This document shows positions 26,292-35,783 of a DNA stretch of 64,000 nucleotides, piece by piece. The DNA comes from Halobellus ruber (lineage in GTDB: Archaea; Halobacteriota; Halobacteria; Halobacteriales; Haloferacaceae). Location of the stretch: the NCBI RefSeq assembly GCF_014212355.1, contig NZ_JACKXD010000001.1, positions 124,001-188,000 of the forward strand, given 5' to 3'. The position numbers were made by a program, and so were the translations under genes. Below the pieces are notes generated by a model. It was given only the letters and a program-made list of their open reading frames with translations, was not told where the DNA came from and made no database searches. Within the stretch, counting starts at the first letter, position 1, and each line of letters opens with the position of its first letter.

Positions 26292-27098
26292 GTGCCGCGA
26301 GAGATAACCCCCGGGATCCACTGGATCTACGAGCCGGGGCCGGACAGGACTGAATCGTGGGACCTCGACGATCGTAATCCCGGGTGGTACGAGCCCGGGG
26401 AGGAGGCGTACGTCCCGCAGTGTGCGTACCTCGTCGACGGTGGCGACGAGACGCTGCTCTTCGATACGCTCTCGCCCGCGAGCACCGACCAGATCCTCGA
26501 CGCCGTCGACGACATCGTCGGCGATCGGGGATTGGACTACCTGGCGGTCTCGCACCCGGACGTCCCCCACGCCGGGAACACGCTCGCGATCCTTGAGGAA
26601 CACCCGGAGACGACGCTGGTCGCGCCCGCCTACGGCAACGACCACGAACTCTACCACCTCGACGACGGGCTCCACGTCGACGAGGGCGACGAACTCGACC
26701 TCGGAAACCGGACCGTGAAGTTCCACGAGGCCACCTTCCTTGACTCGCCGGTCTCGGTGTGGATGACCGAGACCGAAACCGAGACGCTGTTCCCGGTCGA
26801 CTGGATGGGTTTCATCCACCTCGACGACGAGCGCCTGACCTTCGTCGACGAACTCGACGGGGAGTTCGATCGGAGCCGGCTCGTGGAGTTCCACGGACGG
26901 GTGCTGTTCTGGTACCAGTACATCGACGTCGAGAAGACGAACGCCGAGATCGACAACCTGATCCGGAAGTTCGACCCGGAGATCATCGCGCCCTCCCACG
27001 GGCTCGTCATCCGGGAGAACGCCACCGAATACATGGAGATGATGAAAGCGGTCACCCGGGAGATCGACGGCCGGGAACGCATCGGAACCCTGGGGTGA
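26292..27098 (+). CDS. Metallo-beta-lactamase-fold protein, variant metal site
   Basis: A 268-residue MBL-fold protein related to the hydrolase-like domain of flavodiiron proteins, without a flavodoxin domain. The first metal motif reads SHPDVPHAGN (His88, Asp90, His93). In flavodiiron proteins the motif is HxExDH; here Asp stands for Glu and Pro92 for the second acidic residue. Asp170 (FPVDWMG) and His236 (APSHG) fill the later positions. GTG start; no in-frame ATG fits. A related gene follows 36 bases downstream. The role is unknown: a hydrolase on a CoA thioester or lactone, or an oxygen-reactive di-iron protein, are both possible. Confidence 0.8.
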   Translation: MPREITPGIHWIYEPGPDRTESWDLDDRNPGWYEPGEEAYVPQCAYLVDGGDETLLFDTLSPASTDQILDAVDDIVGDRGLDYLAVSHPDVPHAGNTLAILEEHPETTLVAPAYGNDHELYHLDDGLHVDEGDELDLGNRTVKFHEATFLDSPVSVWMTETETETLFPVDWMGFIHLDDERLTFVDELDGEFDRSRLVEFHGRVLFWYQYIDVEKTNAEIDNLIRKFDPEIIAPSHGLVIRENATEYMEMMKAVTREIDGRERIGTLG

Positions 27099-27134
27099 CT
27101 CGATGAGGGACGTCACCGTGACCGAGGTGCGAGG

Positions 27135-27875
27135 ATGACGGTCCAGGTCACGCCCAACGTGGAGTGGATCAACCAGTGTTACGACCACGAGGGGAAACAC
27201 GAGCACGTCTCGCTGTACCTCGTTCGCGCCCCGGAGGGGACGGTCCTGATCGACTCCGGCTCCTTCTACCACCGCGAGGAGATCACCGCCGCCGTCGAGG
27301 AGGCGACCGGCGGCGAGGGTCCGGACGCGATCGTCCTCTCGCACTCGGATTACCCGCACGCGGCGAACGTCGCCCCGCTCGGCGGCGACACCGACGCGGT
27401 GGAGTTGGTCGCCTCCTCGGGGTCGCCCGCCCAGCAGGGCCTCCCCGAGGCCCGGAAATGCGACATCGGCGGCAGCCTCACCGTCCAGGGCCGGAAATTC
27501 AGCTTCATCGACCCGCCGCTCGCCGACCGGTCGCACACCACCTGGATCTACGACCACGGCGACGGGGTGCTGTTCACCGCCGACGGCTTCGGCAACTACC
27601 ACGACCCCGGACAGTGTGACTACCTCTCCGGCGACTTCACGGACGCGACGCCCGCCGAGGAGGTGTACGCGTACCACCGTGACAACCTGGTGTGGCTGCG
27701 GTACGTCGCCCCCGAGAAGGTCGAGCGGACCCTCGACGACATCTTCGCCGAGTTCGACGTGGCCGCGGTCGGCCCGATCCACGGCAACCCGATCGAGGCC
27801 GCCGACATCGACACCTACCGCGACCGGCTCAACGAGGCGATGCGGCGGATCGCGGCCGAACACGCCGTCGCGTAG
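27135..27875 (+). CDS. Metallo-beta-lactamase-fold protein, paralogue of the preceding gene
   Basis: A 246-residue MBL-fold protein with the same variant metal motif, SHSDYPHAAN (His70, Asp72, His75; Pro74 at the usual Asp position). TADGFGNYHD supplies the bridging Asp, and GPIHGNP the last His. Similarity in motif, spacing and end region to the preceding gene shows that the two are paralogues; they may form a heteromer or act in sequence. It starts at ATG 27,135, 36 bases after the first gene stops, so they are probably co-transcribed from the promoter at 26,262. The substrate is unknown. Confidence 0.8.
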   Translation: MTVQVTPNVEWINQCYDHEGKHEHVSLYLVRAPEGTVLIDSGSFYHREEITAAVEEATGGEGPDAIVLSHSDYPHAANVAPLGGDTDAVELVASSGSPAQQGLPEARKCDIGGSLTVQGRKFSFIDPPLADRSHTTWIYDHGDGVLFTADGFGNYHDPGQCDYLSGDFTDATPAEEVYAYHRDNLVWLRYVAPEKVERTLDDIFAEFDVAAVGPIHGNPIEAADIDTYRDRLNEAMRRIAAEHAVA

Positions 27876-27883
27876 CTGTCGCC

Positions 27884-27964
27884 GCCGTCGTTGTTCGCGT
27901 CGCTGGCGCCGATGTCGTTGTTCGCGTTGCTGGCGCCGCCGTCGTTGCTCGCGTCGCTGGCGCC
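27884..27964. repeat. Three tandem 27-base repeats between convergent genes
   Basis: Units at 27,884-27,910, 27,911-27,937 and 27,938-27,964 share GTCGTTGTTCGCG(T)CGCTGGCGCC with few changes. They fill the space between the second MBL gene and the converging CitE-like gene. On the minus strand they would read as Gly-Ala-Ser-Asn-Asp repeats, but no start or frame supports a gene there. They could influence termination or simply be slippage products. Confidence 0.7.
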
Positions 27965-27984
27965 GTTTTCCGGTCGTCCTGAAC

Positions 27985-28839
27985 TCACCGGATCCCGGCG
28001 GCCTCCGCCCGCTCGATGAACGTCCGCGCGCGCTCCACCAGCGGCGGGTCGATCATCTGGCCGTCGACGGTGAACACGCCCGACTCGGCGTCGTCGGCGC
28101 GCGCCTGGCCGTCGAGCACCGCCTCGGCCCACTCGAGTTGCTCCGTCGTCGGGGTGAACGCGTCGTTGATCACCGGAACCTGATCCGGGTGGATCGCGAG
28201 TTTCCCGTCGAACCCGATGTCGACGACGAACTCGGCTTGCTCGCGGAGGCCGTCGAGGGCGCCGATGTCGGTGAAGACGGTGTCGATCGCGTCCACCCCG
28301 GCAGCGGCGGCCGCGACCACGGTCCGCTGGCGGGCGTACAGCGACTCGGTCTTGTCGTCGGTCACCGTCGCCCCGATGTCGGCGGTGAAGTCCTGATCGC
28401 CGTAAGCGACCGCATCGACGCCGGGGACGGCTGCGATCTCCTCTACGGCTACGACGCCTGCAGCCGTCTCGATCAGCGGGATGACGTCCACGTCGGCCGC
28501 GCCGAGTTCAGCGAGGTGATCGACCAGCGCCTCGACCGTGTCGGGGCCGTCGACCTTCGGGAGCGCAACGGCGTTTGGCGGGGTCGACACCTCGCCGACG
28601 ACCGCCTCGACGTCGGCGTGCCCGCGCCGACTGTAGGGGTTGATCCGAACGCACCGGTCGGGCCCACCGCCGTCGAGCCCGTCGAGTGCCGACCGGACCG
28701 TCGCGCGAGCCCCGTCCTTCGCGGCGGGTGCGACGGCGTCCTCGAGGTCGAAGATCACCGCGTCGGCCCCGGTTTCGACCGCGTTCTCCATCATCCCCCG
28801 GTCGTCGCCGGGGCAGTACAGCAGCGATCGCCGAACCAT
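27985..28839 (-). CDS. CitE-like lyase (HpcH/HpaI aldolase, citrate lyase beta family)
   Basis: A 284-residue TIM-barrel lyase of the family that includes citryl-CoA, citramalyl-CoA and malyl-CoA lyases. It shows MVRRSLLYCPGDDRGMMENAVETGADAVIFDLEDAVA at the start (CoA- and metal-binding region), the conserved Arg in RINPYSRRG, LPKVDGPD, the IPLIETAAGV Glu and GFDGKLAIHPDQV. Length is typical of stand-alone archaeal CitE-like proteins. It cleaves or forms C-C bonds in short CoA esters of hydroxy acids, which would fit with the acyl-CoA synthetase nearby. Other substrates, including roles in the methylaspartate cycle, cannot be excluded. Confidence 0.85.
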   Translation of the reverse strand: MVRRSLLYCPGDDRGMMENAVETGADAVIFDLEDAVAPAAKDGARATVRSALDGLDGGGPDRCVRINPYSRRGHADVEAVVGEVSTPPNAVALPKVDGPDTVEALVDHLAELGAADVDVIPLIETAAGVVAVEEIAAVPGVDAVAYGDQDFTADIGATVTDDKTESLYARQRTVVAAAAAGVDAIDTVFTDIGALDGLREQAEFVVDIGFDGKLAIHPDQVPVINDAFTPTTEQLEWAEAVLDGQARADDAESGVFTVDGQMIDPPLVERARTFIERAEAAGIR

Positions 28840-28941
28840 ACCGGCCACACGCCCGGGGAAGCGAAAAACCCGGGGTCCGGCGGCGTCGGTCGGGGCCGCC
28901 CCTCCGCAACACGTTTGCGTGGCCGCCCGGACGGTACGGGT

Positions 28942-29706
28942 ATGGCCGAGGACGGAGACCGGAAGCGGTCGGCGGCGTCGGCGTTCGGGGCGCACGCCGA
29001 CGCGTACCGCGACAGCGACATCCACCGCGACGGCGACGACCTCGACCGGCTCGCGGCGTGGTGTGCCGGCGCCGAGTACGGGCTCGACGTCGCGACCGGG
29101 GCCGGTCACACCGCAGGCGCGCTCGTCGAGGCGGGCGTCGACCGAGTCGTCGCCGCCGACGCCGCCCCGCGGATGCTCGCGACCGCTGCGGCGTCGTATC
29201 CCGCCGTCGAGGCCGTCGTCGCCGACGCCGAGCGGCTGCCGTTCGCCACCGATATCCTCGACGCGGCGACGTGCCGCATCGCCGCCCATCACTTCCCCGA
29301 CCCGGCCGCGTTCGTCGCGGAGGTCGCGCGGGTGCTGGAACCGGGCGGGACGTTCGCCTTCGAGGACAACGTCGCCCCCGACGAGTCGGCGCTCGATACG
29401 TTCCTCAATACCGTCGAGCGACTCCGCGATCCGACCCACGTCCGGTCACACGCCGTCGCCGACTGGCTCGGCTGGCTCGAGGACGCCGGGTTCGCGGTCG
29501 AAGCGACCGGCGTCGTCGCCCGGACGCTCGACTACGGAACGTGGCTCGAAACCGTCGACGCACCGCCGGAGCGCCGGGAGCGCGTCGCGTCCGCGTTCGC
29601 GGACCCGCCGGACGGCGCGGCCGAGGCGTTCGAGATCCGCCGCGGCGACGACGGGGCGGTCGAGTCGTTCGCAAACCACAAGCTGCTGGTGCGGGCGACC
29701 CGGTAA
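28942..29706 (+). CDS. SAM-dependent class I methyltransferase (UbiE/Methyltransf_11 type)
   Basis: A 254-residue methyltransferase. The SAM-binding motif I is YGLDVATGAGHTAG (residues 46-60), followed by the acidic VAADAAPRML loop, VADAERLPFATDILDAATCRIAAHHFPD, and EVARVLEPGGTFAFEDNVAPDE. The family acts on quinones, sterols and many small molecules, so the acceptor cannot be named. It faces away from the CitE-like gene and converges with the second ABC ATPase, from which it is separated by only seven bases. Confidence 0.85.
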   Translation: MAEDGDRKRSAASAFGAHADAYRDSDIHRDGDDLDRLAAWCAGAEYGLDVATGAGHTAGALVEAGVDRVVAADAAPRMLATAAASYPAVEAVVADAERLPFATDILDAATCRIAAHHFPDPAAFVAEVARVLEPGGTFAFEDNVAPDESALDTFLNTVERLRDPTHVRSHAVADWLGWLEDAGFAVEATGVVARTLDYGTWLETVDAPPERRERVASAFADPPDGAAEAFEIRRGDDGAVESFANHKLLVRATR

Positions 29707-29713
29707 TAGAGGG

Positions 29714-31927
29714 TCACTCCCCATCGTCCGACCGGCCGGGTCGCGCCGGGCCGCCGATGTCCGGTCCCCCCGTCGGGTTTCCGACGGTCGAGTCCCCCGT
29801 CGAATCGCCGGCTTCCGAGCCCTCCGCCGGGTGGAAACACGCCGCGGCGTGATCCGCCCGCCGCCACTCGTCGAGCCCCGGCTCCGACTCCCGGCACTCC
29901 TCGGTCGCCTTCGGACACCGCGGCGCGAACCGACACCCGGTCGGGAGCGCCTCCGGGCTCGGGGGGCGGCCGCCGAGCGTGACGCGGTCGCGGCTCCCGC
30001 GGGGATCGGTCTCCGGGACGGCCGCGAGCAACGCCTCCGTGTACGGATGTTTGGGGTCGGCGACGACGCGGTCGGTCGCTCCCGTCTCGACGAACCGGCC
30101 GAGGTACATGATCGACAGCCGGTCGGCGATCCGGGTGAGGCTCGCGAGGTCGTGGGAGATGTAGACGACGCCGATCCCTTCGGTGTTGGCCAGGCTCCGA
30201 AGCAGGTTCAACACCTCCGCCTGGAGCGACACGTCGAGCATCGACGCCGGCTCGTCACAGATGAGGAAATCCGGGTCGACGACCAGCGCACGCGCGATCG
30301 CGACCCGCTGGCGCTGGCCGCCGGAGAGCTCGTTCGGGTACTTGTCCAGATGCCGCTCGGCGGGGGCCATCCCGACCCGTTCGAGCGTCTCCCGGACTGC
30401 CGCATCGCGTTCGCCCGTCCGATAGCCGTGGATCGTCAGGGGCTCTTTCACGAGTTGTCCGACGGTGAGACGGGGGTTCAGCGACTCGTAGGGGTTCTGG
30501 AAGATAATCTGGAGGCGCTGGCGGAACGCCTGGAGGTTCCCGTCGCGGTAGTACTTGTGTGGCCGGCCGTCGAACCTGAACCCGCCACCGGTCGGCTCCT
30601 CTAAGAGCGCGAGCGTCCGCCCCAGCGTCGACTTCCCGCACCCCGACTCGCCGACGACGCCGAGGATCTCGCCGCGGGCCACCGACAGGGAGACGCCGTC
30701 GACAGCACGGACCTCGGCGGTGTCGTCGTCGAACACCTGCTTGACGAACTCGCCGCGCTGCTCGTACCACCGCCTGAGGCTGTTCGTGAGCCCGGTCACC
30801 GTCGGCGAGATGCCGCCGATCGGGAGCTGCCCCAGGAGCGACTCCGAACGCTCGTAGGATCTCTCCAGCCCGTCGACCTCGAGCAGGATGTCGCCGCCGG
30901 TCGACCGTGATCCCTCGGTGGCACCCCCCCAGGTGGCAGCCCGGTCGGCTTCCCGGCGCATCCGGGCGGCCCGATCGGCCTCGTGGCACGCGACCCGCTG
31001 GCTCCGGTAAGGCAGCGACTCGAGTTCCGGCCGCTCCGTCGCACACGTCTCGGTCGAGAACGGACACCGGGGCTCGAAGGCGCAGCCGGTCGGCGTCGAC
31101 TCCAGGTTCGGCGGCTCCCCCGGAACCGAAACCAGGTCGTCCCCATCGCTGTTGAGGTCGGGGAACGCGTTCTTCAGCCCCATCGTGTAGGGGTTCGTCG
31201 GGTTGAGAAGCAGGTGGTCGACGCGGCCCTGTTCCAGCACCGTGCCGCCGTACAGTACCGACATCTCGTCGCAGGTCTCCGCGATGACGCTCAGGTCGTG
31301 GGTGATGAGAAGCAACGAACTGTCGGTCTCCTCTTGGATCTGGAGGATGTTGTCGATGATCTTGTCCTGGACGATCACGTCCAGCCCCGTGGTGGGCTCG
31401 TCGGCGATGATGAGCTTCGGGTCCAGCGCCAGCGCCATCGCGATCACCACCCGCTGGCGCATCCCCCCGGAGAACTGGTGGGGGTAGTCGTCGACGCGGT
31501 CGGTGTCGAGGCCGACGGTCTCGAACAGCTCCCGTACCCGTCGGCGCGCGTTCCGCTCGGAGACTTCCCGATGGGTCTGGATCGCCTGCCGGATCTGTGC
31601 GCCGACAGTCATCACCGGGTCCAGGGCGTCGATCGCGGTCTGGGGGATGAACGCGACCTCCTCCCAGAGGAGGTCCTGTCGCTCCGACGGCGTCAGCGCC
31701 CGGAGGTCCCGGCCGGCGAACTCGATCTCGCCGGATTCGATCGTGGCGTGATCGGGGAGCAACCCGAGGATCGCCTTCGCCGTCGTCGACTTCCCCGACG
31801 CCGACTCCCCGGACAGCGCGTAGTTGACGCGGTCGTCGATGGAGAACGAGACCCCGTTTACGCTGTGGAGCGCCCCCTCGTCGGTCCCGTACCTGACCCG
31901 CAGGTCCTCGACACTGAGGAGCGTCAC
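29714..31927 (-). CDS. Fused double ATPase of a peptide-type ABC transporter, without adjacent permeases
   Basis: A 737-residue chain with two ABC domains like the one at 20,729-22,834. Domain 1 has Walker [10 protein letters not shown] and FSGGMRQRV; domain 2 has GESGCGKST and LSGGQRQRV, with Walker [13 protein letters not shown] and [11 protein letters not shown]. Each domain is followed by the oligopeptide-type Cys-containing tail ([28 protein letters not shown]). The linker between the domains includes a longer insert ([31 protein letters not shown]). GTG 31,927 is preceded by GGGAGG and begins the usual [14 protein letters not shown]; an upstream ATG (32,047) would add a 40-residue stretch unlike the family. 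It may serve a permease pair elsewhere or replace the first ATPase under other conditions. Confidence 0.88.
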   Translation of the reverse strand: MTLLSVEDLRVRYGTDEGALHSVNGVSFSIDDRVNYALSGESASGKSTTAKAILGLLPDHATIESGEIEFAGRDLRALTPSERQDLLWEEVAFIPQTAIDALDPVMTVGAQIRQAIQTHREVSERNARRRVRELFETVGLDTDRVDDYPHQFSGGMRQRVVIAMALALDPKLIIADEPTTGLDVIVQDKIIDNILQIQEETDSSLLLITHDLSVIAETCDEMSVLYGGTVLEQGRVDHLLLNPTNPYTMGLKNAFPDLNSDGDDLVSVPGEPPNLESTPTGCAFEPRCPFSTETCATERPELESLPYRSQRVACHEADRAARMRREADRAATWGGATEGSRSTGGDILLEVDGLERSYERSESLLGQLPIGGISPTVTGLTNSLRRWYEQRGEFVKQVFDDDTAEVRAVDGVSLSVARGEILGVVGESGCGKSTLGRTLALLEEPTGGGFRFDGRPHKYYRDGNLQAFRQRLQIIFQNPYESLNPRLTVGQLVKEPLTIHGYRTGERDAAVRETLERVGMAPAERHLDKYPNELSGGQRQRVAIARALVVDPDFLICDEPASMLDVSLQAEVLNLLRSLANTEGIGVVYISHDLASLTRIADRLSIMYLGRFVETGATDRVVADPKHPYTEALLAAVPETDPRGSRDRVTLGGRPPSPEALPTGCRFAPRCPKATEECRESEPGLDEWRRADHAAACFHPAEGSEAGDSTGDSTVGNPTGGPDIGGPARPGRSDDGE

Positions 31928-32185
31928 CGTCGCCTCCCGGACCACGCCCGGGGGAGAAACGGACCGCCGTCGGACACCGAGACCGGCTCGTCTCCGTGTT
32001 CGTGTCGAACCATCGCTGTCGCATCTATGAGTCATCATCGTTATCAACCCTGGGATCGAACCCGCCGATATGTCTACCGAGCGACTTCACTCCGGCACCC
32101 CGCTGGGGGGGCGCTCCACCGCCCCGACTGCGGACCCCCGACCCGCGGGACCGGACCCCGACGCCGGCCGCCGAGGGGGGTGGCG

Positions 32186-33403
32186 GTGAGCCGCCTCGAA
32201 CGCTCGCGTCTCGCACGGTTGGGTCGCTTCGACGCGATCGTCCTCACCTCCGCGCTGTGGTTTTTGGGGAAGTTCGTCCGGTTCTCCTTTCCCCCGCTCT
32301 TCGAGCGGATCTCCGACGTCTATGCGATCTCTACTGCGGGCCTCGGAACGGCGTTCAGCGGGCTGTTGATGGTCTACGCCGTTCTCCAGTTCCCCTCGGG
32401 GTTGCTCGCCGACCGCCTCGGCTCCGTGACCGTCCTCGGCGGCGGGGCCGCGCTCGCGGCGCTGGGGGCGCTCGCGCTGGCGGTCGATACCCCGCTCGCG
32501 GTCCTCATCGGGGCGATGCTGGTGATCGGGGCGGGGACGGGGACGCTCAAGACCGTCGGCGTCCGGCTGCTTTCCCGGACGTATCCGGACCAGACCGGGC
32601 GGGCGCTGGGGGTGTTCGATACCTTCGGCGCGTTCGGCGGCGTCGCCGCCCCGGCCGTGGTCGTCGTCTTCGCGGGGCTCCCCGGGGTCGTCGGGGCCGG
32701 CTGGCGGACCACCTTCCTGCTCGCGGGCGTCGTCGGACTCGGCGTGACCGCGGCGTTCGTCACGCGGGTTCCGGCACGCATCCCCGAGGAGGCCGGCGGC
32801 GCTGACGGCGACGGCGGCGTTCCGATCCGGGAGTACGCGGCGATGTTCCGGAGCTGGCGGTTCTCCACCTTCGTCGCGGTCACGATCCTGTTCTCGTTCG
32901 CGTACAACGCCGTGATCGCGTTCCTCCCGCTGTATCTCACCCGGGCGGCCGGGCTCGCGTCCGACACGGCGAACCTGCTCTTCGGTGCGCTGTTCGCGGT
33001 GAGCCTCGTCCAACTCCTCACCGGCGAGGCCAGCGACCGAACCGGCTCACTCCCGATGATCGTGGTCACGCTGGGGCTCGCGACCCTCGGATTAGGGTCG
33101 ATCGTGCTGCTCACCGGCGTCGCCGGCCCGCCGGCGCTGGGGGCGGCCATCGTCTGTCTCGGACTCGGCTCGCACGGGTACCGCCCGGTCCGCGGCGCGT
33201 ACCTGATGTCGGCCATCCCGGCGTCGGTGGCCGGCGGGAGCCTCGGCGCGGTCCGGACGCTGCTCATGATCGCCGGGGCGTCGTCGCCGGCGCTCGTCGG
33301 CGTCATCTCGGAGACCGCCGGGTTCCGGCCGGCGTTCCTACTGCTCACCGCGGCGCTCGCGGTCGCAGCGGGACTCTCGGCCCTGCTCTGGGCGTTCGAG
33401 TGA
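32186..33403 (+). CDS. Major facilitator superfamily transporter
   Basis: A 405-residue membrane protein with about twelve hydrophobic helices. The loop between helices 2 and 3 has the MFS motif GLLADRLGSVTVLGGGAA (around residues 72-90), and helix 4 has GAGTGTLKTVGVRLLSRTYPDQTGRALG. It resembles the sugar-phosphate/anion-symporter-like MFS groups, but no substrate can be assigned. Start: GTG 32,186 (SRLERSRLARLGRFD); a GTG two codons upstream is equally possible. It is divergent from the ATPase gene. Confidence 0.85.
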   Translation: MSRLERSRLARLGRFDAIVLTSALWFLGKFVRFSFPPLFERISDVYAISTAGLGTAFSGLLMVYAVLQFPSGLLADRLGSVTVLGGGAALAALGALALAVDTPLAVLIGAMLVIGAGTGTLKTVGVRLLSRTYPDQTGRALGVFDTFGAFGGVAAPAVVVVFAGLPGVVGAGWRTTFLLAGVVGLGVTAAFVTRVPARIPEEAGGADGDGGVPIREYAAMFRSWRFSTFVAVTILFSFAYNAVIAFLPLYLTRAAGLASDTANLLFGALFAVSLVQLLTGEASDRTGSLPMIVVTLGLATLGLGSIVLLTGVAGPPALGAAIVCLGLGSHGYRPVRGAYLMSAIPASVAGGSLGAVRTLLMIAGASSPALVGVISETAGFRPAFLLLTAALAVAAGLSALLWAFE

Positions 33404-33571
33404 GTCAGACGGGAACCGGGACCGCTCGGTTCACCGTTCGTGGCCGACGTGCGGGTTGTGCGGAGGCGGGGGGCCAGCGTCGCCGGGACCCGGACCCCGC
33501 GGCCGTCTGACCCGCCCGAAAGGGACGGACAGCACAAAAATTCAAACCCGTCCCCGACGAACCGGCGGGGT

Positions 33572-34630
33572 ATGGACTCGTACGAGATCGCCGTGATTCC
33601 GGGCGACGGCATCGGGGTGGAGGTCGTCGACGCGGCGCTCCCGGTGGTGGAGGCGGCGGCCGCCGACGCGGGGTTCGAGATCGGGACGACGCGGTTCGAC
33701 TGGGGGACCGAACGCTACCTCGACCGCGGGGAGATGATGCCAGACGACGGCATCGATCGGCTGCGCGGGTTCGACAGCGTCTTCCTCGGCGCGGTCGGCC
33801 ACCCCGAGGTCCCCGATCACGTCACGCTCCACGGCCTGCTTCTCCCGATCCGGAAGGGGCTCGACCAGTACGTCTGCAAGCGTCCGAACGTGCTCTTCGA
33901 GGGGATCGAGAGCCCGCTCCGGGGGTACGGCCCGGGTGACGTCGACTTCGTGGTCTACCGGGAGAACACCGAAGGCGAGTACGCCAGCGTCGGCGGGCGG
34001 GAACACCGCGGGTTCGACCACGAGACCGCGGTCCAGTCGGCGCTTTTCACCCGTCGCGGCACCGAGCGGATCGCCCGCGCCGCGTTCGAGGCCGCCACGG
34101 AGCGGGAGGGCCACCTCACCTCCATCACGAAGTCGAACGCACAGGCACACAGCATGGTGTTCTGGGACGACGTCGTCGCGGAGGTGAGCGAGGAGTTCCC
34201 GTCGGTCGACGTCGAGCGCCTTCTGGTCGACGCGGCCGCGATGGACCTGATCCGGCGTCCCCACGAGTTCGACGTGGTGGTCGCCTCGAACCTCTTCGGC
34301 GACATCCTCACCGACATCGGGGCGCAGATCACCGGGAGTATGGGGCTCGCGCCGTCCGGAAACGTCCACCCCGGCGACGCGAACCCATCGATGTTCGAGC
34401 CGGTCCACGGCAGCGCCCCCGACATCGTCGGCGACGGCGTCGCGAACCCGCTGGCGACGGTGCTGTCGTGGTCGATGCTGTTCGACGACCTCGGCGAGAC
34501 GGCTGCCGCCGACGCGCTGTGGACCGCCGTCACCGACCAGCTTGCCGACGAGTCGGCGCCGCGGACTCCCGACATCGGGGGGAGCGCCGGAACCGGGAAT
34601 GTCGCCGCCGACCTCCGGTCGCGGCTGTAA
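33572..34630 (+). CDS. Tartrate/D-malate-type dehydrogenase (isopropylmalate dehydrogenase family)
   Basis: A 352-residue NAD(P)-dependent beta-decarboxylating dehydrogenase. IAVIPGDGIGVEVVDAA is the family start; RYLDRGEMMPDDGIDRLRGFDSVFLGAVGHPEVPDH resembles tartrate/D-malate dehydrogenases (TtuC/DmlA) more than LeuB. The Arg cluster RKGLDQYVCKRP, VVYRENTEGEY, the Lys in TSITKSNA and the metal Asp residues in FGDILTDIGAQ are present, as is EPVHGSAPDI. Enzymes of this group convert tartrate, D-malate or isopropylmalate to keto products with loss of CO2. LeuB is possible, but no leu genes are adjacent. ATG 33,572 fits the family; the open frame upstream does not. Confidence 0.85.
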   Translation: MDSYEIAVIPGDGIGVEVVDAALPVVEAAAADAGFEIGTTRFDWGTERYLDRGEMMPDDGIDRLRGFDSVFLGAVGHPEVPDHVTLHGLLLPIRKGLDQYVCKRPNVLFEGIESPLRGYGPGDVDFVVYRENTEGEYASVGGREHRGFDHETAVQSALFTRRGTERIARAAFEAATEREGHLTSITKSNAQAHSMVFWDDVVAEVSEEFPSVDVERLLVDAAAMDLIRRPHEFDVVVASNLFGDILTDIGAQITGSMGLAPSGNVHPGDANPSMFEPVHGSAPDIVGDGVANPLATVLSWSMLFDDLGETAAADALWTAVTDQLADESAPRTPDIGGSAGTGNVAADLRSRL

Positions 34631-34720
34631 CCGCCAGCCGACGCCGGGTCGGAGTCGCTCCGTTTCGGGATTGACCTCTCTCGGTGACCGACGGCCGTTC
34701 CAAGCGACGCATCACCGGGT

Positions 34721-35728
34721 TCAGTCCCGTTTTTCGGGGCCGTCGGCCGCCTCCGACCGAGCGGATCCCTCCTTGCGACCCCGTTCCGGCGGGGCGCTTT
34801 CCGGTCCGGCGACCCCCCTCCCGCCCGCCGGGTCGGCGTCGTCGGCCTTCCACTCGCCGAGTTCCTTCGGATCCACGTGGACGAACACGTCGTCGACCTC
34901 CGGGATCGATCGGATCGACTCGACCACCTCCGATTCGATGTTGTGGGCCTCGAACAGCGACATATGCCCCTCGACCTCGATGTGGAGGCTCACGTCCACC
35001 TCGGGACCGACGTAGTGGGCGACCACGTCGTGGGCGCCCCGGACCCGCGGGTGGTCCAGCGCGCGCTCGATGATCTCCCGGCGGAGGTCCTCGGGGGGCG
35101 CGGCGCCGACGAGGTAGCCGACGTTGTCGCGGACGATCTCGAAGCCGGTGTAGAAGATGCCGACCGAGACGACCCCCGCGGCGATCGGGTCGAGCACCGG
35201 CGCGCCGAACGACGCGCCGACAACGCCGACGAGCGCCGCGCCCGCGGTGAGGATGTCGTTGCGGTTGTCCAGGGCTGTGGCGACGATCGCCGGCGAGTGC
35301 CGCTCCCGACCGACCGCGAGGCAGTACCGGTAGAGCCCGACCTTCACCCCGGCGGTGACGGCCAACACGGCGGCGCCGGCCGCGCCCGCCTCGACGCCGT
35401 AGGTCCCGTTCAGGACGGACGTAGCGGCGTTCCAGAGCACCACGCCGCCCGCAACGAAGACGCCGAGCGCGACGAAAAGCGAGACGAACGGCTCGATCCG
35501 CTCGTGGCCGTGCGGGTGCTCGAAGTCCGGCGGGCGGGTGGTGAGATACAACCCGGCGAGGACGATCAGGCTGTAGGCGACGTCGGCGAGGCTGTTGACC
35601 GCCTCCGACCCGACCGCGAGGCTCCCCGTGACCCACCAGACCCCGCCCTTTGCGGCTACGAGAAGCAGGTTGACGGCGAGCACGACGGCACCCACGCGGC
35701 GGACGGTGCGCCTCCGATCGTCGCTCAT
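34721..35728 (-). CDS. Cation diffusion facilitator (CDF) family metal transporter
   Basis: A 335-residue proton-driven exporter of divalent metal ions. It has about six helices, the conserved loop ADVAYSLIVLAGLYLTTRPPDFEHPHGHERIEP (residues 48-80) with the His-rich HPHGH, and a second metal-site segment TALDNRNDILTAGAAL. In helix 2 the usual first Asp of the site is not seen (SEAVNSLADVAYS has Asn and Asp), so metal preference may differ from zinc. The cytoplasmic domain at the C-terminus (about residue 210 on) has the ferredoxin-like fold sequence VRGAHDVVAHYVGPEVDVSLHIEVEGHMSL. The last 40 residues are variable. Confidence 0.88.
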   Translation of the reverse strand: MSDDRRRTVRRVGAVVLAVNLLLVAAKGGVWWVTGSLAVGSEAVNSLADVAYSLIVLAGLYLTTRPPDFEHPHGHERIEPFVSLFVALGVFVAGGVVLWNAATSVLNGTYGVEAGAAGAAVLAVTAGVKVGLYRYCLAVGRERHSPAIVATALDNRNDILTAGAALVGVVGASFGAPVLDPIAAGVVSVGIFYTGFEIVRDNVGYLVGAAPPEDLRREIIERALDHPRVRGAHDVVAHYVGPEVDVSLHIEVEGHMSLFEAHNIESEVVESIRSIPEVDDVFVHVDPKELGEWKADDADPAGGRGVAGPESAPPERGRKEGSARSEAADGPEKRD

Positions 35729-35783
35729 CGTCCGACCGTATCCGCTCGACGGCTAATACTGTTGGCGATAACTACGTGAAGAG

